NCBI GenBank assembly: GCA_003141895.1
Contig: PLNT01000042.1
Location: forward strand, 1 to 42,212
Direction: 5' to 3'
Length of the DNA stretch: 42,212 bases
Source: Bacteroidales bacterium
GTDB lineage: Bacteria > Bacteroidota > Bacteroidia > Bacteroidales > VadinHA17
A model generated the notes under the pieces. It worked only from the letters and a program-made list of their open reading frames with translations. It was not told where the DNA came from and ran no database searches. Position numbers and translations under genes: made by a program. Below, piece by piece: positions 9,450 to 17,942 of the stretch; within the stretch, counting starts at the first letter, position 1; each line of letters begins with the position of its first letter.

Positions 9450-9905
9450 TTAACCATTGAGATTATCTGATTCAAGATTCTTTTCAAGTATTTTCAGGAA
9501 AGAGTATAATTTATCAACATTTTCTTCTGACAAATCCTTAAGAGCAGTGGCAGTAGTTTCCTGTATAGCCTTTTCGATGTCCGGAAGAAATTTTTCAGCT
9601 TTCCCGGTAATTCTGATATAAGATTTTCTGCGATCTTTGGAACCCTGCAAGCGTTCAACGTATCCATTAGATGACAAATGATCAATTATCCTTACTACCT
9701 GCACTTTATCACATGATAATAGCGCAGCAAGCTCTTGTTGATTAAGCTTCCCTTTACCTGATTCAATTAAAAGCAGAGGATAATATGAGCGTTCAATATC
9801 GAGATGCAATAATTGCTGTTGTAACCTTGTCAGGAAGCGACGACTAATGTTTCCCATAATCCTTCCTATTGGCTCCTTTACAACGTTGCCGGATGTTTCG
9901 CTCAT
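9450..9905 (-). CDS. MarR-family transcriptional regulator
   Basis: This 151-residue winged-helix DNA-binding protein has the MarR layout. An N-terminal dimer helix is followed by the recognition region LNQQELAALLSCDKVQVVRIIDHL at about 54-77, then the wing GSKDRRKSYIRITGKAE with its conserved D-R-R, and C-terminal dimerisation helices. It is the first gene of the efflux operon. By family behaviour it likely represses its own operon until a ligand binds. A perfect palindrome 48 bp upstream (9953-9967) is a strong operator candidate. Start at 9905 gives a normal-length N-terminus. Confidence 0.92.
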   Translation of the reverse strand: MSETSGNVVKEPIGRIMGNISRRFLTRLQQQLLHLDIERSYYPLLLIESGKGKLNQQELAALLSCDKVQVVRIIDHLSSNGYVERLQGSKDRRKSYIRITGKAEKFLPDIEKAIQETTATALKDLSEENVDKLYSFLKILEKNLESDNLNG

Positions 9906-9928
9906 CTCAGATTTCTAAAAAATAAGGG

Positions 9929-9967
9929 CAAATATAGTAACCTTTATTTATTGTTAACAGTGTTAAC
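9929..9967 (-). promoter_or_regulatory. Promoter and candidate MarR operator of the efflux operon
   Basis: On the minus strand, TATATTTG at 9936-9929 matches the Bacteroidota -7 box (TAnnTTTG) 24-31 bp before the marR start. Sixteen bases further upstream, where the -33 element should be, lies GTTAACA-G-TGTTAAC (9953-9967). This is a perfect palindrome with 7 bp arms and one central base. A further half-site-like TTTAAC follows. A regulator bound there would block the polymerase, consistent with autorepression by the adjacent MarR protein. The binding itself is inference. Confidence 0.6.
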
Positions 9968-10293
9968 TATAATTTAACTTTTTTTAACAGGAGTATTTAA
10001 AAAGATTGAACCTGCAATAGTTTTAAGTCAAAGTACACAGGCATCAATCTGAATTTTCAGAAAATGGGAGAGTTGTAAAAAGTACTTTCACCTAACCCAT
10101 CCAATTCATCATCAATGCCAGTGACAAAAGTTGCAACCATTTTACCGAACACATATTATCTAATATAGTCAAGTCCAATCATTTGAATATTCATTAAATC
10201 AGGAAGTTGGTCAGGTTAGAGTGTTTCCTATGTAAAATATCCAAATTCATTGTAGGACTTAATATCTTTATTTGACAATTTTAATTAAGTCAA
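9968..10293. other. Intergenic stretch between divergent units
   Basis: I see no gene in these 326 bp. The stretch is AT-rich, and apart from the operator next to it no clear repeat or terminator stands out. It separates the minus-strand efflux operon from the broken HTH gene. Confidence 0.5.
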
Positions 10294-10737
10294 ATGGATA
10301 CAATAACCTTCACTCGGAAAGAACTCTATGATTTGGTTTGGAAAGAACCACTATCAAGGCTTGCTAAGAAGTATAAGATTTCTGACAATGGATTGAGGAA
10401 GATCTGCAAAAGGATGAATATCCCCTTACCGCCCTATGGTCACTGGCAGAAAGTTCAATATGGTTATAAGGTTACCTCCATAAAATTATCTGAAAAATAT
10501 ACAGGTAAAGAGGAAGGCACCTTGGACGTATGAGATATAAATGAAGTAGTAACAGAATCTCCTCTGGCAATCCTCAAGAGAATTCCAAAGGAAATTGAGA
10601 GTACTTCTGGACTCTTAATAAAAGTAAACAAAAGGCTTGCAAAACCAAATAAGCTTATTATAAGGTCGATAAATTATTATAAATTTCTAAAAAAGAAAAT
10701 AATGAGAAATATCAAATTATATATTTTGAGAAATTAA
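10294..10737 (+). pseudogene. HTH-type conserved protein, interrupted by a stop
   Basis: The first 79 codons encode a helix-turn-helix-like start (TRKELYDLVWKEPLSRLAKKYK, then ISDNGLRKICKRMNIPLPP and GHWQK). It is known from longer hypothetical proteins in Bacteroidota and Proteobacteria, where it forms only the N-terminus. A TGA at 10531-10533 ends it. Reading through this stop in the same frame gives another 68 codons, including VNKRLAKPNKLIIRSINYY, which resembles a later conserved segment of such proteins, before TAA at 10735. The reading frame is thus interrupted and much shorter than expected. A decayed gene fits better than a real 79-residue protein. The function of the family is not known to me. 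Confidence 0.6.
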
Positions 10738-10800
10738 AATTCGTTATATTTCCTGACTGATTTCGGGGAGGATCATTTACGACATAATCAATTCTCATTC

Positions 10801-11385
10801 ATGCAAGTTCGGACAATAGAAAACGAAGCATTACTAGTACGTAATTTATCAAAAGGTAATCTTTTAGCGTTTAACACTTTGTATAAAGAGTATAGTGGAC
10901 GTTTATACCGTTTCGCACTTGGGTATTTAAAATCTGAAGACGAGGCAGAAGAATTGGTTCAGGAGGTGTTTACAATAATTTGGGAGAAACATACAGATCT
11001 AAAAGAGGAACTATCGTTTAAATCATTCCTATTTACAATTGCCTTTAATATTATCAGGAAGCATTTCCGAACCAAAGCATATTTGTCTGAGTACTTTAAA
11101 ACCGGAATAAGTGATAATCTGGATATTCGGACTTCTCAGAAAATTACTTATGATTCACTATATCAATATATAATCGAGTTAGTCAACAAATTGCCCGAGA
11201 GACGTAAAGAAATCTTCATAAAAAGCAGGTTCCACGGATTGACTATAAAAGAAATTGCCGAAGAAATGAAAATCAGTCACAAGACAGTGGAAAATCAATT
11301 AACAGATGCATTAAGGTTTATCCGTACAAATCTAAACAGGGAAAATATTTCCGGTATTCTATTTATTTTCCTATTTCTTTCATAA
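10801..11385 (+). CDS. ECF sigma factor (FecI/RpoE-like, Bacteroidota group)
   Basis: This 194-residue sigma-70 family protein has only regions 2 and 4. Region 2 runs from about 20 to 90 (FNTLYKEYSGRLYRFALGYL, EDEAEELVQEVFTIIWEK, SFLFTIAFNIIRKHF). Region 4 is at about 125-175 (LPERRKEIF, GLTIKEIAEEMKISHKTVENQLTDAL). It directs RNA polymerase to target promoters when released by an anti-sigma factor. The FecR-type anti-sigma gene follows 409 bp later, then SusC and SusD. Such sets usually control the adjacent glycan-uptake genes. The C-terminus is hydrophobic (GILFIFLFLS), which is common in this group. Confidence 0.92.
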   Translation: MQVRTIENEALLVRNLSKGNLLAFNTLYKEYSGRLYRFALGYLKSEDEAEELVQEVFTIIWEKHTDLKEELSFKSFLFTIAFNIIRKHFRTKAYLSEYFKTGISDNLDIRTSQKITYDSLYQYIIELVNKLPERRKEIFIKSRFHGLTIKEIAEEMKISHKTVENQLTDALRFIRTNLNRENISGILFIFLFLS

Positions 11386-11794
11386 TTAATCAGTTGAAAG
11401 TAATTTGTTATTTTCCCTCACTAGCTGATAGGTGTAATGTGACAGCTATGGATATTACTGCATGTTGTGACTTTAATAAGAATACTTGCGTGTAATTTCG
11501 GGTATAAATAAGTGAAAAACTTAAATATGATTTCAGAAAGTTCGAGTATTGATACCAGGTCAATTGCAGTCTATTCAAATAATTTATTGAGAATAGGTTG
11601 TAACTCTATCTGCAGCAGTAAAGACAATTGGTTCAAACAACTTGGTCAAATTAGGTTGGTTAGTTAAATAGGGTAAAGGCGGTTCTTCATTACTGGAGAA
11701 TCGCTTTTTTATTATATGAAAAGAATATTGAATATTAAACTGAACTTTTGAACTTTTCAAGAAACAAACAAAAATCGATTACTAAGTTTTTATT
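11386..11794. other. Long gap between sigma and anti-sigma genes
   Basis: The gap is 409 bp. It contains a 46-codon plus-strand open frame (11527-11667, starting MISESSSIDTR) with no recognisable family and no clear ribosome site. A terminator follows 11 bp after that frame (separate entry). The remainder must hold the promoter for fecR. No RNA family is recognised. Confidence 0.45.
11679..11710 (+). terminator. Rho-independent terminator between sigma and fecR
   Basis: GCGGTTCT (11679-11686) pairs with AGAATCGC (11697-11704) through one G-T wobble around a 10-base loop. Six T residues (11705-11710) follow. It would end transcripts coming from the sigma gene before fecR, so the two genes may be expressed separately. 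Confidence 0.65.
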
Positions 11795-12832
11795 ATGGCA
11801 GATATTGGATTAGACAGCGAGAAAATAAATCAATATTTTAATGGGGAGTATACTGAAAAAGATACGTCTTATATTGATGATATTTTCTGCGACAATAGAA
11901 AGGAAAGAGAATTAAGAAGTCTTCTATCCAGGCAGTTTGACCAGTTATTGCCCGACGATGATCTTGAAAGCAAGAATCTGGATTATATTCTTTACAGGAT
12001 TCATTACGATATTAATACCAAATTATCTGAACGCAGAGAGTCTGCTCTTGATAGTTTTATTAAATGGACACTAAGGGTAGCTGGAATTTTAATTATTCCG
12101 CTTATGGTACTTTTTGGAATACAAACTTTTAATAAATCCTCTTTAAGCAGACAAACTTCTTTAGAGATTAAAGCTCCGGCTTGGTCAAGGGTTGCGTTCA
12201 CCCTGCCTGATGGCACCACTGGATGGTTAAACAGCAATTCAAGTATAAAATATAACGGCAATTTCAATACTGATCGTAATATAGCTCTTAGAGGCGAAGC
12301 TTTTTTTAATGTATTCAAGGATAAGAAAAGGCCATTTGTTGTCAATACAAACGAGGTTAATGTTACAGTTTTAGGTACACGGTTTAACATTGCGTCGTAT
12401 GATAATGAAAAGAGTATTGAAGTGGTTCTTGAGGAAGGGAAACTTGTATTCAATGAAAATGATACGAAAAAATCCTACACGATGAGTCCGAATGACCTGG
12501 TCATCTACGATAAAAGTCTCAAGGATTTTTCGACTGAGACAGTACAACCTCAGAAATATTTGTCATGGACCACCGGGAAACTGGTATTCAGGAATGATCC
12601 TTTGGATGTCATAGCGCGTAGACTGGAGAGATGGTATAATATAGAAGTTGAAGTTGATGTTTCAGAGGAAAATCTCAGATGGTATGCAACTTTCAACAAT
12701 GAAGGACCTGAAGATGTTTTAAATTTTATGAAACGAAGCTTAAACCTTGATTACAGAATTGAAAAACCGTATCTCAGACCTGATGGTACGTATTCTAAAG
12801 AAAGAGTAATAATTACTTCTGGAACTAAATAG
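11795..12832 (+). CDS. FecR-family anti-sigma factor
   Basis: This 345-residue single-pass inner-membrane regulator has three parts. A cytoplasmic sigma-binding part covers about 1-85, and one transmembrane helix lies at about 89-108 (VAGILIIPLMVLFGIQTF). The periplasmic FecR domain (VAFTLPDGTTGWLNSNSSIKY, GEAFFNVFKD, VLGTRFNIASY) is followed by a C-terminal DUF4974 domain (LVFRNDPLDVIARRLERWY). The C-terminal domain contacts the STN domain of a TonB-dependent transducer. The next gene encodes exactly such a SusC, so ligand binding outside the cell should pass through SusC and FecR to free the sigma factor. The ATG at 11795 gives a full N-terminal domain. Confidence 0.92.
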   Translation: MADIGLDSEKINQYFNGEYTEKDTSYIDDIFCDNRKERELRSLLSRQFDQLLPDDDLESKNLDYILYRIHYDINTKLSERRESALDSFIKWTLRVAGILIIPLMVLFGIQTFNKSSLSRQTSLEIKAPAWSRVAFTLPDGTTGWLNSNSSIKYNGNFNTDRNIALRGEAFFNVFKDKKRPFVVNTNEVNVTVLGTRFNIASYDNEKSIEVVLEEGKLVFNENDTKKSYTMSPNDLVIYDKSLKDFSTETVQPQKYLSWTTGKLVFRNDPLDVIARRLERWYNIEVEVDVSEENLRWYATFNNEGPEDVLNFMKRSLNLDYRIEKPYLRPDGTYSKERVIITSGTK

Positions 12833-12885
12833 TTTATCTCACATAAAAAACCTTTTGCCTATACATCAACCCATTATCAGAAAAA

Positions 12886-12914
12886 ACAGGAAAGCGATGC
12901 AACCGCTTTCCTGT
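12886..12914. promoter_or_regulatory. Perfect hairpin between fecR and susC
   Basis: ACAGGAAAGCG (12886-12896) and its exact reverse complement (12904-12914) form an 11 bp stem with a 7-base loop. No T tract follows on the plus strand. On the minus strand it is followed by six T residues, so it is terminator-like only in that direction, where no gene exists. It may mark the end of the fecR mRNA or stabilise the 5' end of the susC message. Confidence 0.5.
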
Positions 12915-12971
12915 ATGTCCCGGTAAATTACTATCAAATAATAATAACCTAACTAAAAACTTTTCAAAGTT

Positions 12972-15900
12972 ATGAAAAAAAAATTTGATTTATGCGTTTA
13001 TTGTAACCAATCTCAAAAAAAACTCTTTATGGAACTAAAAATTGCAATCTTTATTATTGTAGTTAGTGTTTCAAATGTTTTTGCAACTCCCTCCTATTCG
13101 CAGGTTGCACGAGTTTCTCTTGAAATGAAAGACAAAAGTCTTGATCAGGTAATGGATGAAATAGAAAGACAAAGTGATTTTTATTTCATTTTTAACCAGA
13201 AACAAATTGATATCAATAGAATTGTTGATATTGAAGTAAATAATAAACTGATTACTGATGTTCTACCTGAATTATTTAAGGGGACAAATGTCAATTATAC
13301 AGTTTTTGACAAAAAAATCTTATTAACTACGGATCCACTGGATAAAAGGATACTGGCTCATGCCAATATTACTGAACTTCAGCAAAATCAAATAATCGGA
13401 AAAGTTACTGATGAAAAAGGAAATCCAATTGCAGGCGCAACTGTAACAGTGAAAGGGACTACAATTGGAACTCTTACTGATGAAACAGGTAAATATATTA
13501 TAACAAATCCGCCTACGAATGCCACACTTGTCTTCTCTTTTATAGGGATGGCTAAACAAGAAATTCCGATAGCTGGACAAATGCAAATAGATGTTGTATT
13601 GAAAGATGAGGCAGTTGGGCTGGATGAAGTTGTGGTAATTGGCTATGGTTCTGTTCAGAAAAAAGACTTGACAGGTTCAGTTAACGGAATACAATCTAAT
13701 GTATTAAAAGATTTGAAGGTCACAAGAGTTGAGAATGCATTAGCTGGTCAGTTAGCTGGAGTTCAGGTTATAAACTTTTCTGGGGAGCCAGGTGCAAGTG
13801 ATAAGATTAGAATTAGGGGTGTAGGAAGCATAACGGCAGGAGCAGGAGCTCTTTTTGTCGTTGACGGATATCCAGTTCCAGATATACAAATGATAAATCC
13901 AAATGATGTTGAATCAATTGATGTTTTAAAAGATGCTTCAGCTACAGCTATTTATGGATCACGTGGAGCAAATGGGGTCATTATTATCACTACAAAAAGA
14001 GGTAATACAGGTAAAAGTGTGATAAGCCTGGATGCATATTCTGGTTTTCAGCAAGTAGCCCAACTCCGAAAGTTTTTAACTCGTGAACAAGAGGCAAATT
14101 ACTACTATCTTGGGATTAAAAATCAGAATCTTGACGCTGGAAATGATATTTCAGGAGATCCATCAACATGGGCAGTTAGAATGCCTCAAACGGTACTTGA
14201 CGTTCTTAATGGGCAAAACACTGTTAATTCCAATATGTATAAAGATATTTTTCGCATAGCTCCAGAGCAAAGTTATAATTTATCAGCTAGGGGAGGAAAT
14301 GAGACTGTAAAATATTCTATTAGTGGTGAATATATGGATCAGGATGGTATATTATTAAACACTAATTTCAAAAGATACAATATCCGAGCCAATCTAGATG
14401 CTCAATTATCAAAAAGACTTTCAATCAAATTTAACATAAATACTGCTTTTACAATATCCAATATGCCTACCCTAGCATTCGATGGTGGTATGCAAGCTGT
14501 TGAAGATGCCAGTACCTGGCAGTACTGGTATCCAGAATATAAACCAGATGGAAGTTATTTTAGTGGTTTTGGAACTGATACACAGACTGCTATATGGAAC
14601 CCATTGGCGACATTAAACGAAATAAAGCGAGAATCAGACCAAACAAAAGTATTAGGAAATTTATCCGCTGAATATAAAATATCGGATGCCTTTAACCTTA
14701 ATGTTATGTTAGGAGCCAACACATTAAACAGCCATGATTCCTATTTTATGCCTAATCTTCCTGTTTTTAGTAGTGCAGCAGAGGGGTCTGACTCAAGATC
14801 CAATTATTTGAACTGGATAACAGAGACAACGTTGAACTATAAAAAAAGTTTTAATAAGCATAATATAACTGGTTTATTAGGATTTACCAGCCAGAAAGAA
14901 TCGGATGCCTCGAATTATTTAAGTAGCAGAGATTATCTTAATAATCTGGTTTATACCTTAAATGCCGTTAGTAATAAAATATATGAGGGCAATTCATTAG
15001 AGAGCCAATGGTCATTGATTTCATATTTGGCCAGGGTTAATTATAACTATAATTCCAAATATTATTTAACCGCTTCGATTCGAAGAGATGGTTCGTCACG
15101 ATTCGGCATAGATAGAAAATATGGTGATTTCCCATCTATAGCTTTAGCATGGAGAATTTCAGAAGAAGATTTCCTAAAGGAGATTAATTTCGTGAATAAT
15201 CTAAAAATAAGAGCTAGTTATGGACAGACAGGAAATAACAATATTGGTAATTACTTAAGCATTGGAACTATCAATTATGAATCATACGTTTTTGGGGGAT
15301 CTAAAGTTGGAGGGTATGCTCCAGATGAATTTTCTAATCCTACATTAACATGGGAAATGCAATCATCATATAACGTAGGTATTGATGTGAGCATATTAAA
15401 AAGCAGAATATCTTTTACTGCTGATTATTTTAAAACGAAAAATCACGGCCTTCTACTTAATGTTAGTGTTCCGCAAATTACGGGATTCAATTCTGCTATA
15501 AAAAATATTGGTGAAGTTGAGAATAAAGGCTGGGAGTTTACAATAAATACGAGAAACTTTGTTGGTGCGTTTCAATGGACAACAGACTTTAATATTTCTA
15601 CCTTCAAAAACAAAGTGACAAAGTTAGGTCCGGAAGGTGCTCCGATAATAACAGACTTTAATATAACTGAAGTCGGCAAACCAATGGGTATGTTTTATGG
15701 ATATATTGTAGATGGTGTTTTTACGACTCAGGCACAATTGGATGCTGGGCCAATTTGGGATCCGGGATTTGCTGACCATTCACGCTTAGGGGATTTAAGG
15801 TTTAAGGATGTCAGTGGTCCAAATGGAGTTCCTGATGGCATAGTAAATTCCTATGATAGAACGATCATGGGCTCGCCATATCCAGATTTTTATTACGGTA

Positions 15901-16385
15901 TGACAAATACTTTTACATACAAAAATGTGAGTTTAACTGTAGCTCTTCAGGGCTCTCAGGGGAATATGGTCTTTAATACGGATTATTCTTTTGATTATTC
16001 AAGAGCAAGGCATAAAGAATCAGCTATAATGGCCGACTATTGGATATCTGAAGCACAACCGGGTGATGGTCAAACACCAAGACCAAATAATGCTTACACG
16101 GGAGGTTTTGATCCAAACAATAGCCATTATCTTGGTAGCGGATCATTTTTGAAGGTAAATAATATTAACCTAAGTTATTTATTCCCAGAAAATATCACTA
16201 GAAAACTTACCTTAAGTTCACTTAGAGTATATATATCTGCTACTAATCCAATATTAATTACAAAGAATAATTTATTTTATCCGGAAAGTGATACTTTTAG
16301 TGGCAATCCATTAACTCCGGGAATATTTGCTAACGACTATCCTATAGCGAAAAGTTATATTATAGGATTAAATGTATCATTTTGA
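12972..16385 (+). CDS. susC: SusC/RagA TonB-dependent receptor with STN domain
   Basis: This 1137-residue outer-membrane receptor imports glycan oligomers together with SusD. After a signal sequence (hydrophobic KIAIFIIVVSVSNVFA) comes a secretin/TonB short N-terminal (STN) domain at about 48-115. A CarboxypepD_reg-like beta-sandwich at about 138-212 (GKVTDEKGNPIAGATVTVKG) and the TonB-box region LDEVVVIGYG follow. Next are the plug (RIRGVGSITAGAGALFVVDG, SATAIYGSRGANGVIIITTK) and a 22-strand-type barrel ending IIGLNVSF. The STN domain marks it as a signalling transducer for the FecR/ECF pair just upstream. The first ATG is used; an internal Met at residue 20 (MELKIA) is an alternative start that gives a more normal signal peptide. 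Confidence 0.95.
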   Translation: MKKKFDLCVYCNQSQKKLFMELKIAIFIIVVSVSNVFATPSYSQVARVSLEMKDKSLDQVMDEIERQSDFYFIFNQKQIDINRIVDIEVNNKLITDVLPELFKGTNVNYTVFDKKILLTTDPLDKRILAHANITELQQNQIIGKVTDEKGNPIAGATVTVKGTTIGTLTDETGKYIITNPPTNATLVFSFIGMAKQEIPIAGQMQIDVVLKDEAVGLDEVVVIGYGSVQKKDLTGSVNGIQSNVLKDLKVTRVENALAGQLAGVQVINFSGEPGASDKIRIRGVGSITAGAGALFVVDGYPVPDIQMINPNDVESIDVLKDASATAIYGSRGANGVIIITTKRGNTGKSVISLDAYSGFQQVAQLRKFLTREQEANYYYLGIKNQNLDAGNDISGDPSTWAVRMPQTVLDVLNGQNTVNSNMYKDIFRIAPEQSYNLSARGGNETVKYSISGEYMDQDGILLNTNFKRYNIRANLDAQLSKRLSIKFNINTAFTISNMPTLAFDGGMQAVEDASTWQYWYPEYKPDGSYFSGFGTDTQTAIWNPLATLNEIKRESDQTKVLGNLSAEYKISDAFNLNVMLGANTLNSHDSYFMPNLPVFSSAAEGSDSRSNYLNWITETTLNYKKSFNKHNITGLLGFTSQKESDASNYLSSRDYLNNLVYTLNAVSNKIYEGNSLESQWSLISYLARVNYNYNSKYYLTASIRRDGSSRFGIDRKYGDFPSIALAWRISEEDFLKEINFVNNLKIRASYGQTGNNNIGNYLSIGTINYESYVFGGSKVGGYAPDEFSNPTLTWEMQSSYNVGIDVSILKSRISFTADYFKTKNHGLLLNVSVPQITGFNSAIKNIGEVENKGWEFTINTRNFVGAFQWTTDFNISTFKNKVTKLGPEGAPIITDFNITEVGKPMGMFYGYIVDGVFTTQAQLDAGPIWDPGFADHSRLGDLRFKDVSGPNGVPDGIVNSYDRTIMGSPYPDFYYGMTNTFTYKNVSLTVALQGSQGNMVFNTDYSFDYSRARHKESAIMADYWISEAQPGDGQTPRPNNAYTGGFDPNNSHYLGSGSFLKVNNINLSYLFPENITRKLTLSSLRVYISATNPILITKNNLFYPESDTFSGNPLTPGIFANDYPIAKSYIIGLNVSF

Positions 16386-16420
16386 AGTTGAAGTAATATC
16401 ATTAAATAAAAGAAAAATAC

Positions 16421-17857
16421 ATGAAAAAACTATATATTCTTATGACATTCGCATTGTTAGCTATGGTGTCATGCAAGAAGGATTTTATTGATTTAAATCC
16501 TATTTCTTCAGTAAGCGTTAATAGTATGTACAAAACAGATGCTGATTTTTATAATGCTTTCCCTCCCATTTATAATGATCTTCAAGTGATATATAACACT
16601 TTTTTTAGGTTTGGTGATACACGTGCTGATGATTCAGAGCAGGAAATAGCAAGTGATCTTGAATCATGGAATGTGGATCTTTTTGTTACATCGAGTACTT
16701 CTGCTTGGATAAATTCACAATGGCAAACTTATTATCAGGCAATTAATCGTACAAATATGATTTTAGAACTAATTGCAGATAAAGATGTGGAAAATAAAGA
16801 TCAATACATTGCAGAAGCAAAATTTCTCCGGGCTTTTCTTTACTTTGACTTGGTCAGGATATGGGGGGGTGTTCCAATGGTAACTAAACCTTTAACAATT
16901 GAAGAATCTTATAAAACACCCAGGGAATCAGTGGCTAATATTTATAGTCAGATTATTATCCCTGATTTAATGGCAGCAGAAAATATATTACCTTCAATAC
17001 AACCAGGGAAAGATCTTGGAAAACCAACCAAAGGTGCAGCTGCCGCTTTATTAGGCAGAGTATATATGACTATTGGTGATTTTAAGAACGCTGAACTTAA
17101 ACTTCAGGAAGTAACTACCATGGGGTATGCCCTTCTGCCAAATTATAATGATTTGTGGGACTATACAAAGGATAAACATAGCAGAGAGTACATATTCGAT
17201 ATTGAATATGCGGGGGGTATGGGAGAAGGTAATTCATTTACTAATTTGATGATGCCTAATTATGCTCCAATGTTCGCTTTCTATCATATGATTTCGACTG
17301 AGGGAGGCGAAGCTAATTCTCCCACTCAGGCATTAAGGGATTTATTTGATAATAATGATTCAAGGAAGTTAGTTACGGTTGGAGTACTGCATGGATTTTA
17401 TGATGCTAATTCAGTTTTTAATACGATTTCATCAAATACTAGTCAATCTTATACAATGAAATATATGTGTCCATTCGATAGTCCGGATGACGCTGAAGCC
17501 AACTGGAAAGTAATACGTTATGGAGATGTAATTTTAATGTATGCAGAAGCATTGAATGAAAACGGGAAAACGGAGCAAGCTATTCCTTATTTAAATCAGA
17601 TCCGCATTAGGGCAGGGTTACAGGGATATCCTGCAGGAATGACGCAATCAGAAACACGTAATGCAATATCTCTGGAAAGAAGATTAGAGTTATCTTTTGA
17701 AGGTGTCAGATGGTTTGATTTAGTTAGAACCGGTCAGGCCTATAATGTAATGAAAAATAATGGGATGCAGGAGTTTATGACGGTTTGGCCATTACCTTTA
17801 ACTCAGGTGCAGTTAATAAACAATAGTACAGTATTTCCTCAAAATCCGGGATACTAG
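16421..17857 (+). CDS. susD: SusD/RagB-family nutrient-binding lipoprotein
   Basis: This 478-residue surface lipoprotein (signal peptide with lipobox MVSC, Cys18) caps the SusC channel and binds the glycan. It shows the TPR-rich SusD features: YYQAINRTNMILELI, YIAEAKFLRAFLYFDLVRIWGGVPM, GAAAALLGRVYM, VIRYGDVILMYAEALNE, and the terminal ERRLELSFEGVRWFDLVRTG with a WPLPLTQ ending. It is somewhat shorter than many SusD proteins (500-600), as is usual for simple loci. It lies 35 bp after susC and is surely cotranscribed. The ligand is not evident. Confidence 0.95.
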   Translation: MKKLYILMTFALLAMVSCKKDFIDLNPISSVSVNSMYKTDADFYNAFPPIYNDLQVIYNTFFRFGDTRADDSEQEIASDLESWNVDLFVTSSTSAWINSQWQTYYQAINRTNMILELIADKDVENKDQYIAEAKFLRAFLYFDLVRIWGGVPMVTKPLTIEESYKTPRESVANIYSQIIIPDLMAAENILPSIQPGKDLGKPTKGAAAALLGRVYMTIGDFKNAELKLQEVTTMGYALLPNYNDLWDYTKDKHSREYIFDIEYAGGMGEGNSFTNLMMPNYAPMFAFYHMISTEGGEANSPTQALRDLFDNNDSRKLVTVGVLHGFYDANSVFNTISSNTSQSYTMKYMCPFDSPDDAEANWKVIRYGDVILMYAEALNENGKTEQAIPYLNQIRIRAGLQGYPAGMTQSETRNAISLERRLELSFEGVRWFDLVRTGQAYNVMKNNGMQEFMTVWPLPLTQVQLINNSTVFPQNPGY

Positions 17858-17942
17858 TATGCTTCAATGAAGTTAATACTATTTTTCCTCTGAGTAAAGT
17901 CAATACTGTTTAATAGTTTTTTACAGCAATAATCACATTAAT

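Noticed and set aside
11527-11667. 46-codon open frame before the terminator at 11679
   Set aside because: No family, no clear ribosome site and an ordinary chance length for AT-rich DNA. Kept only as a note in the gap entry.
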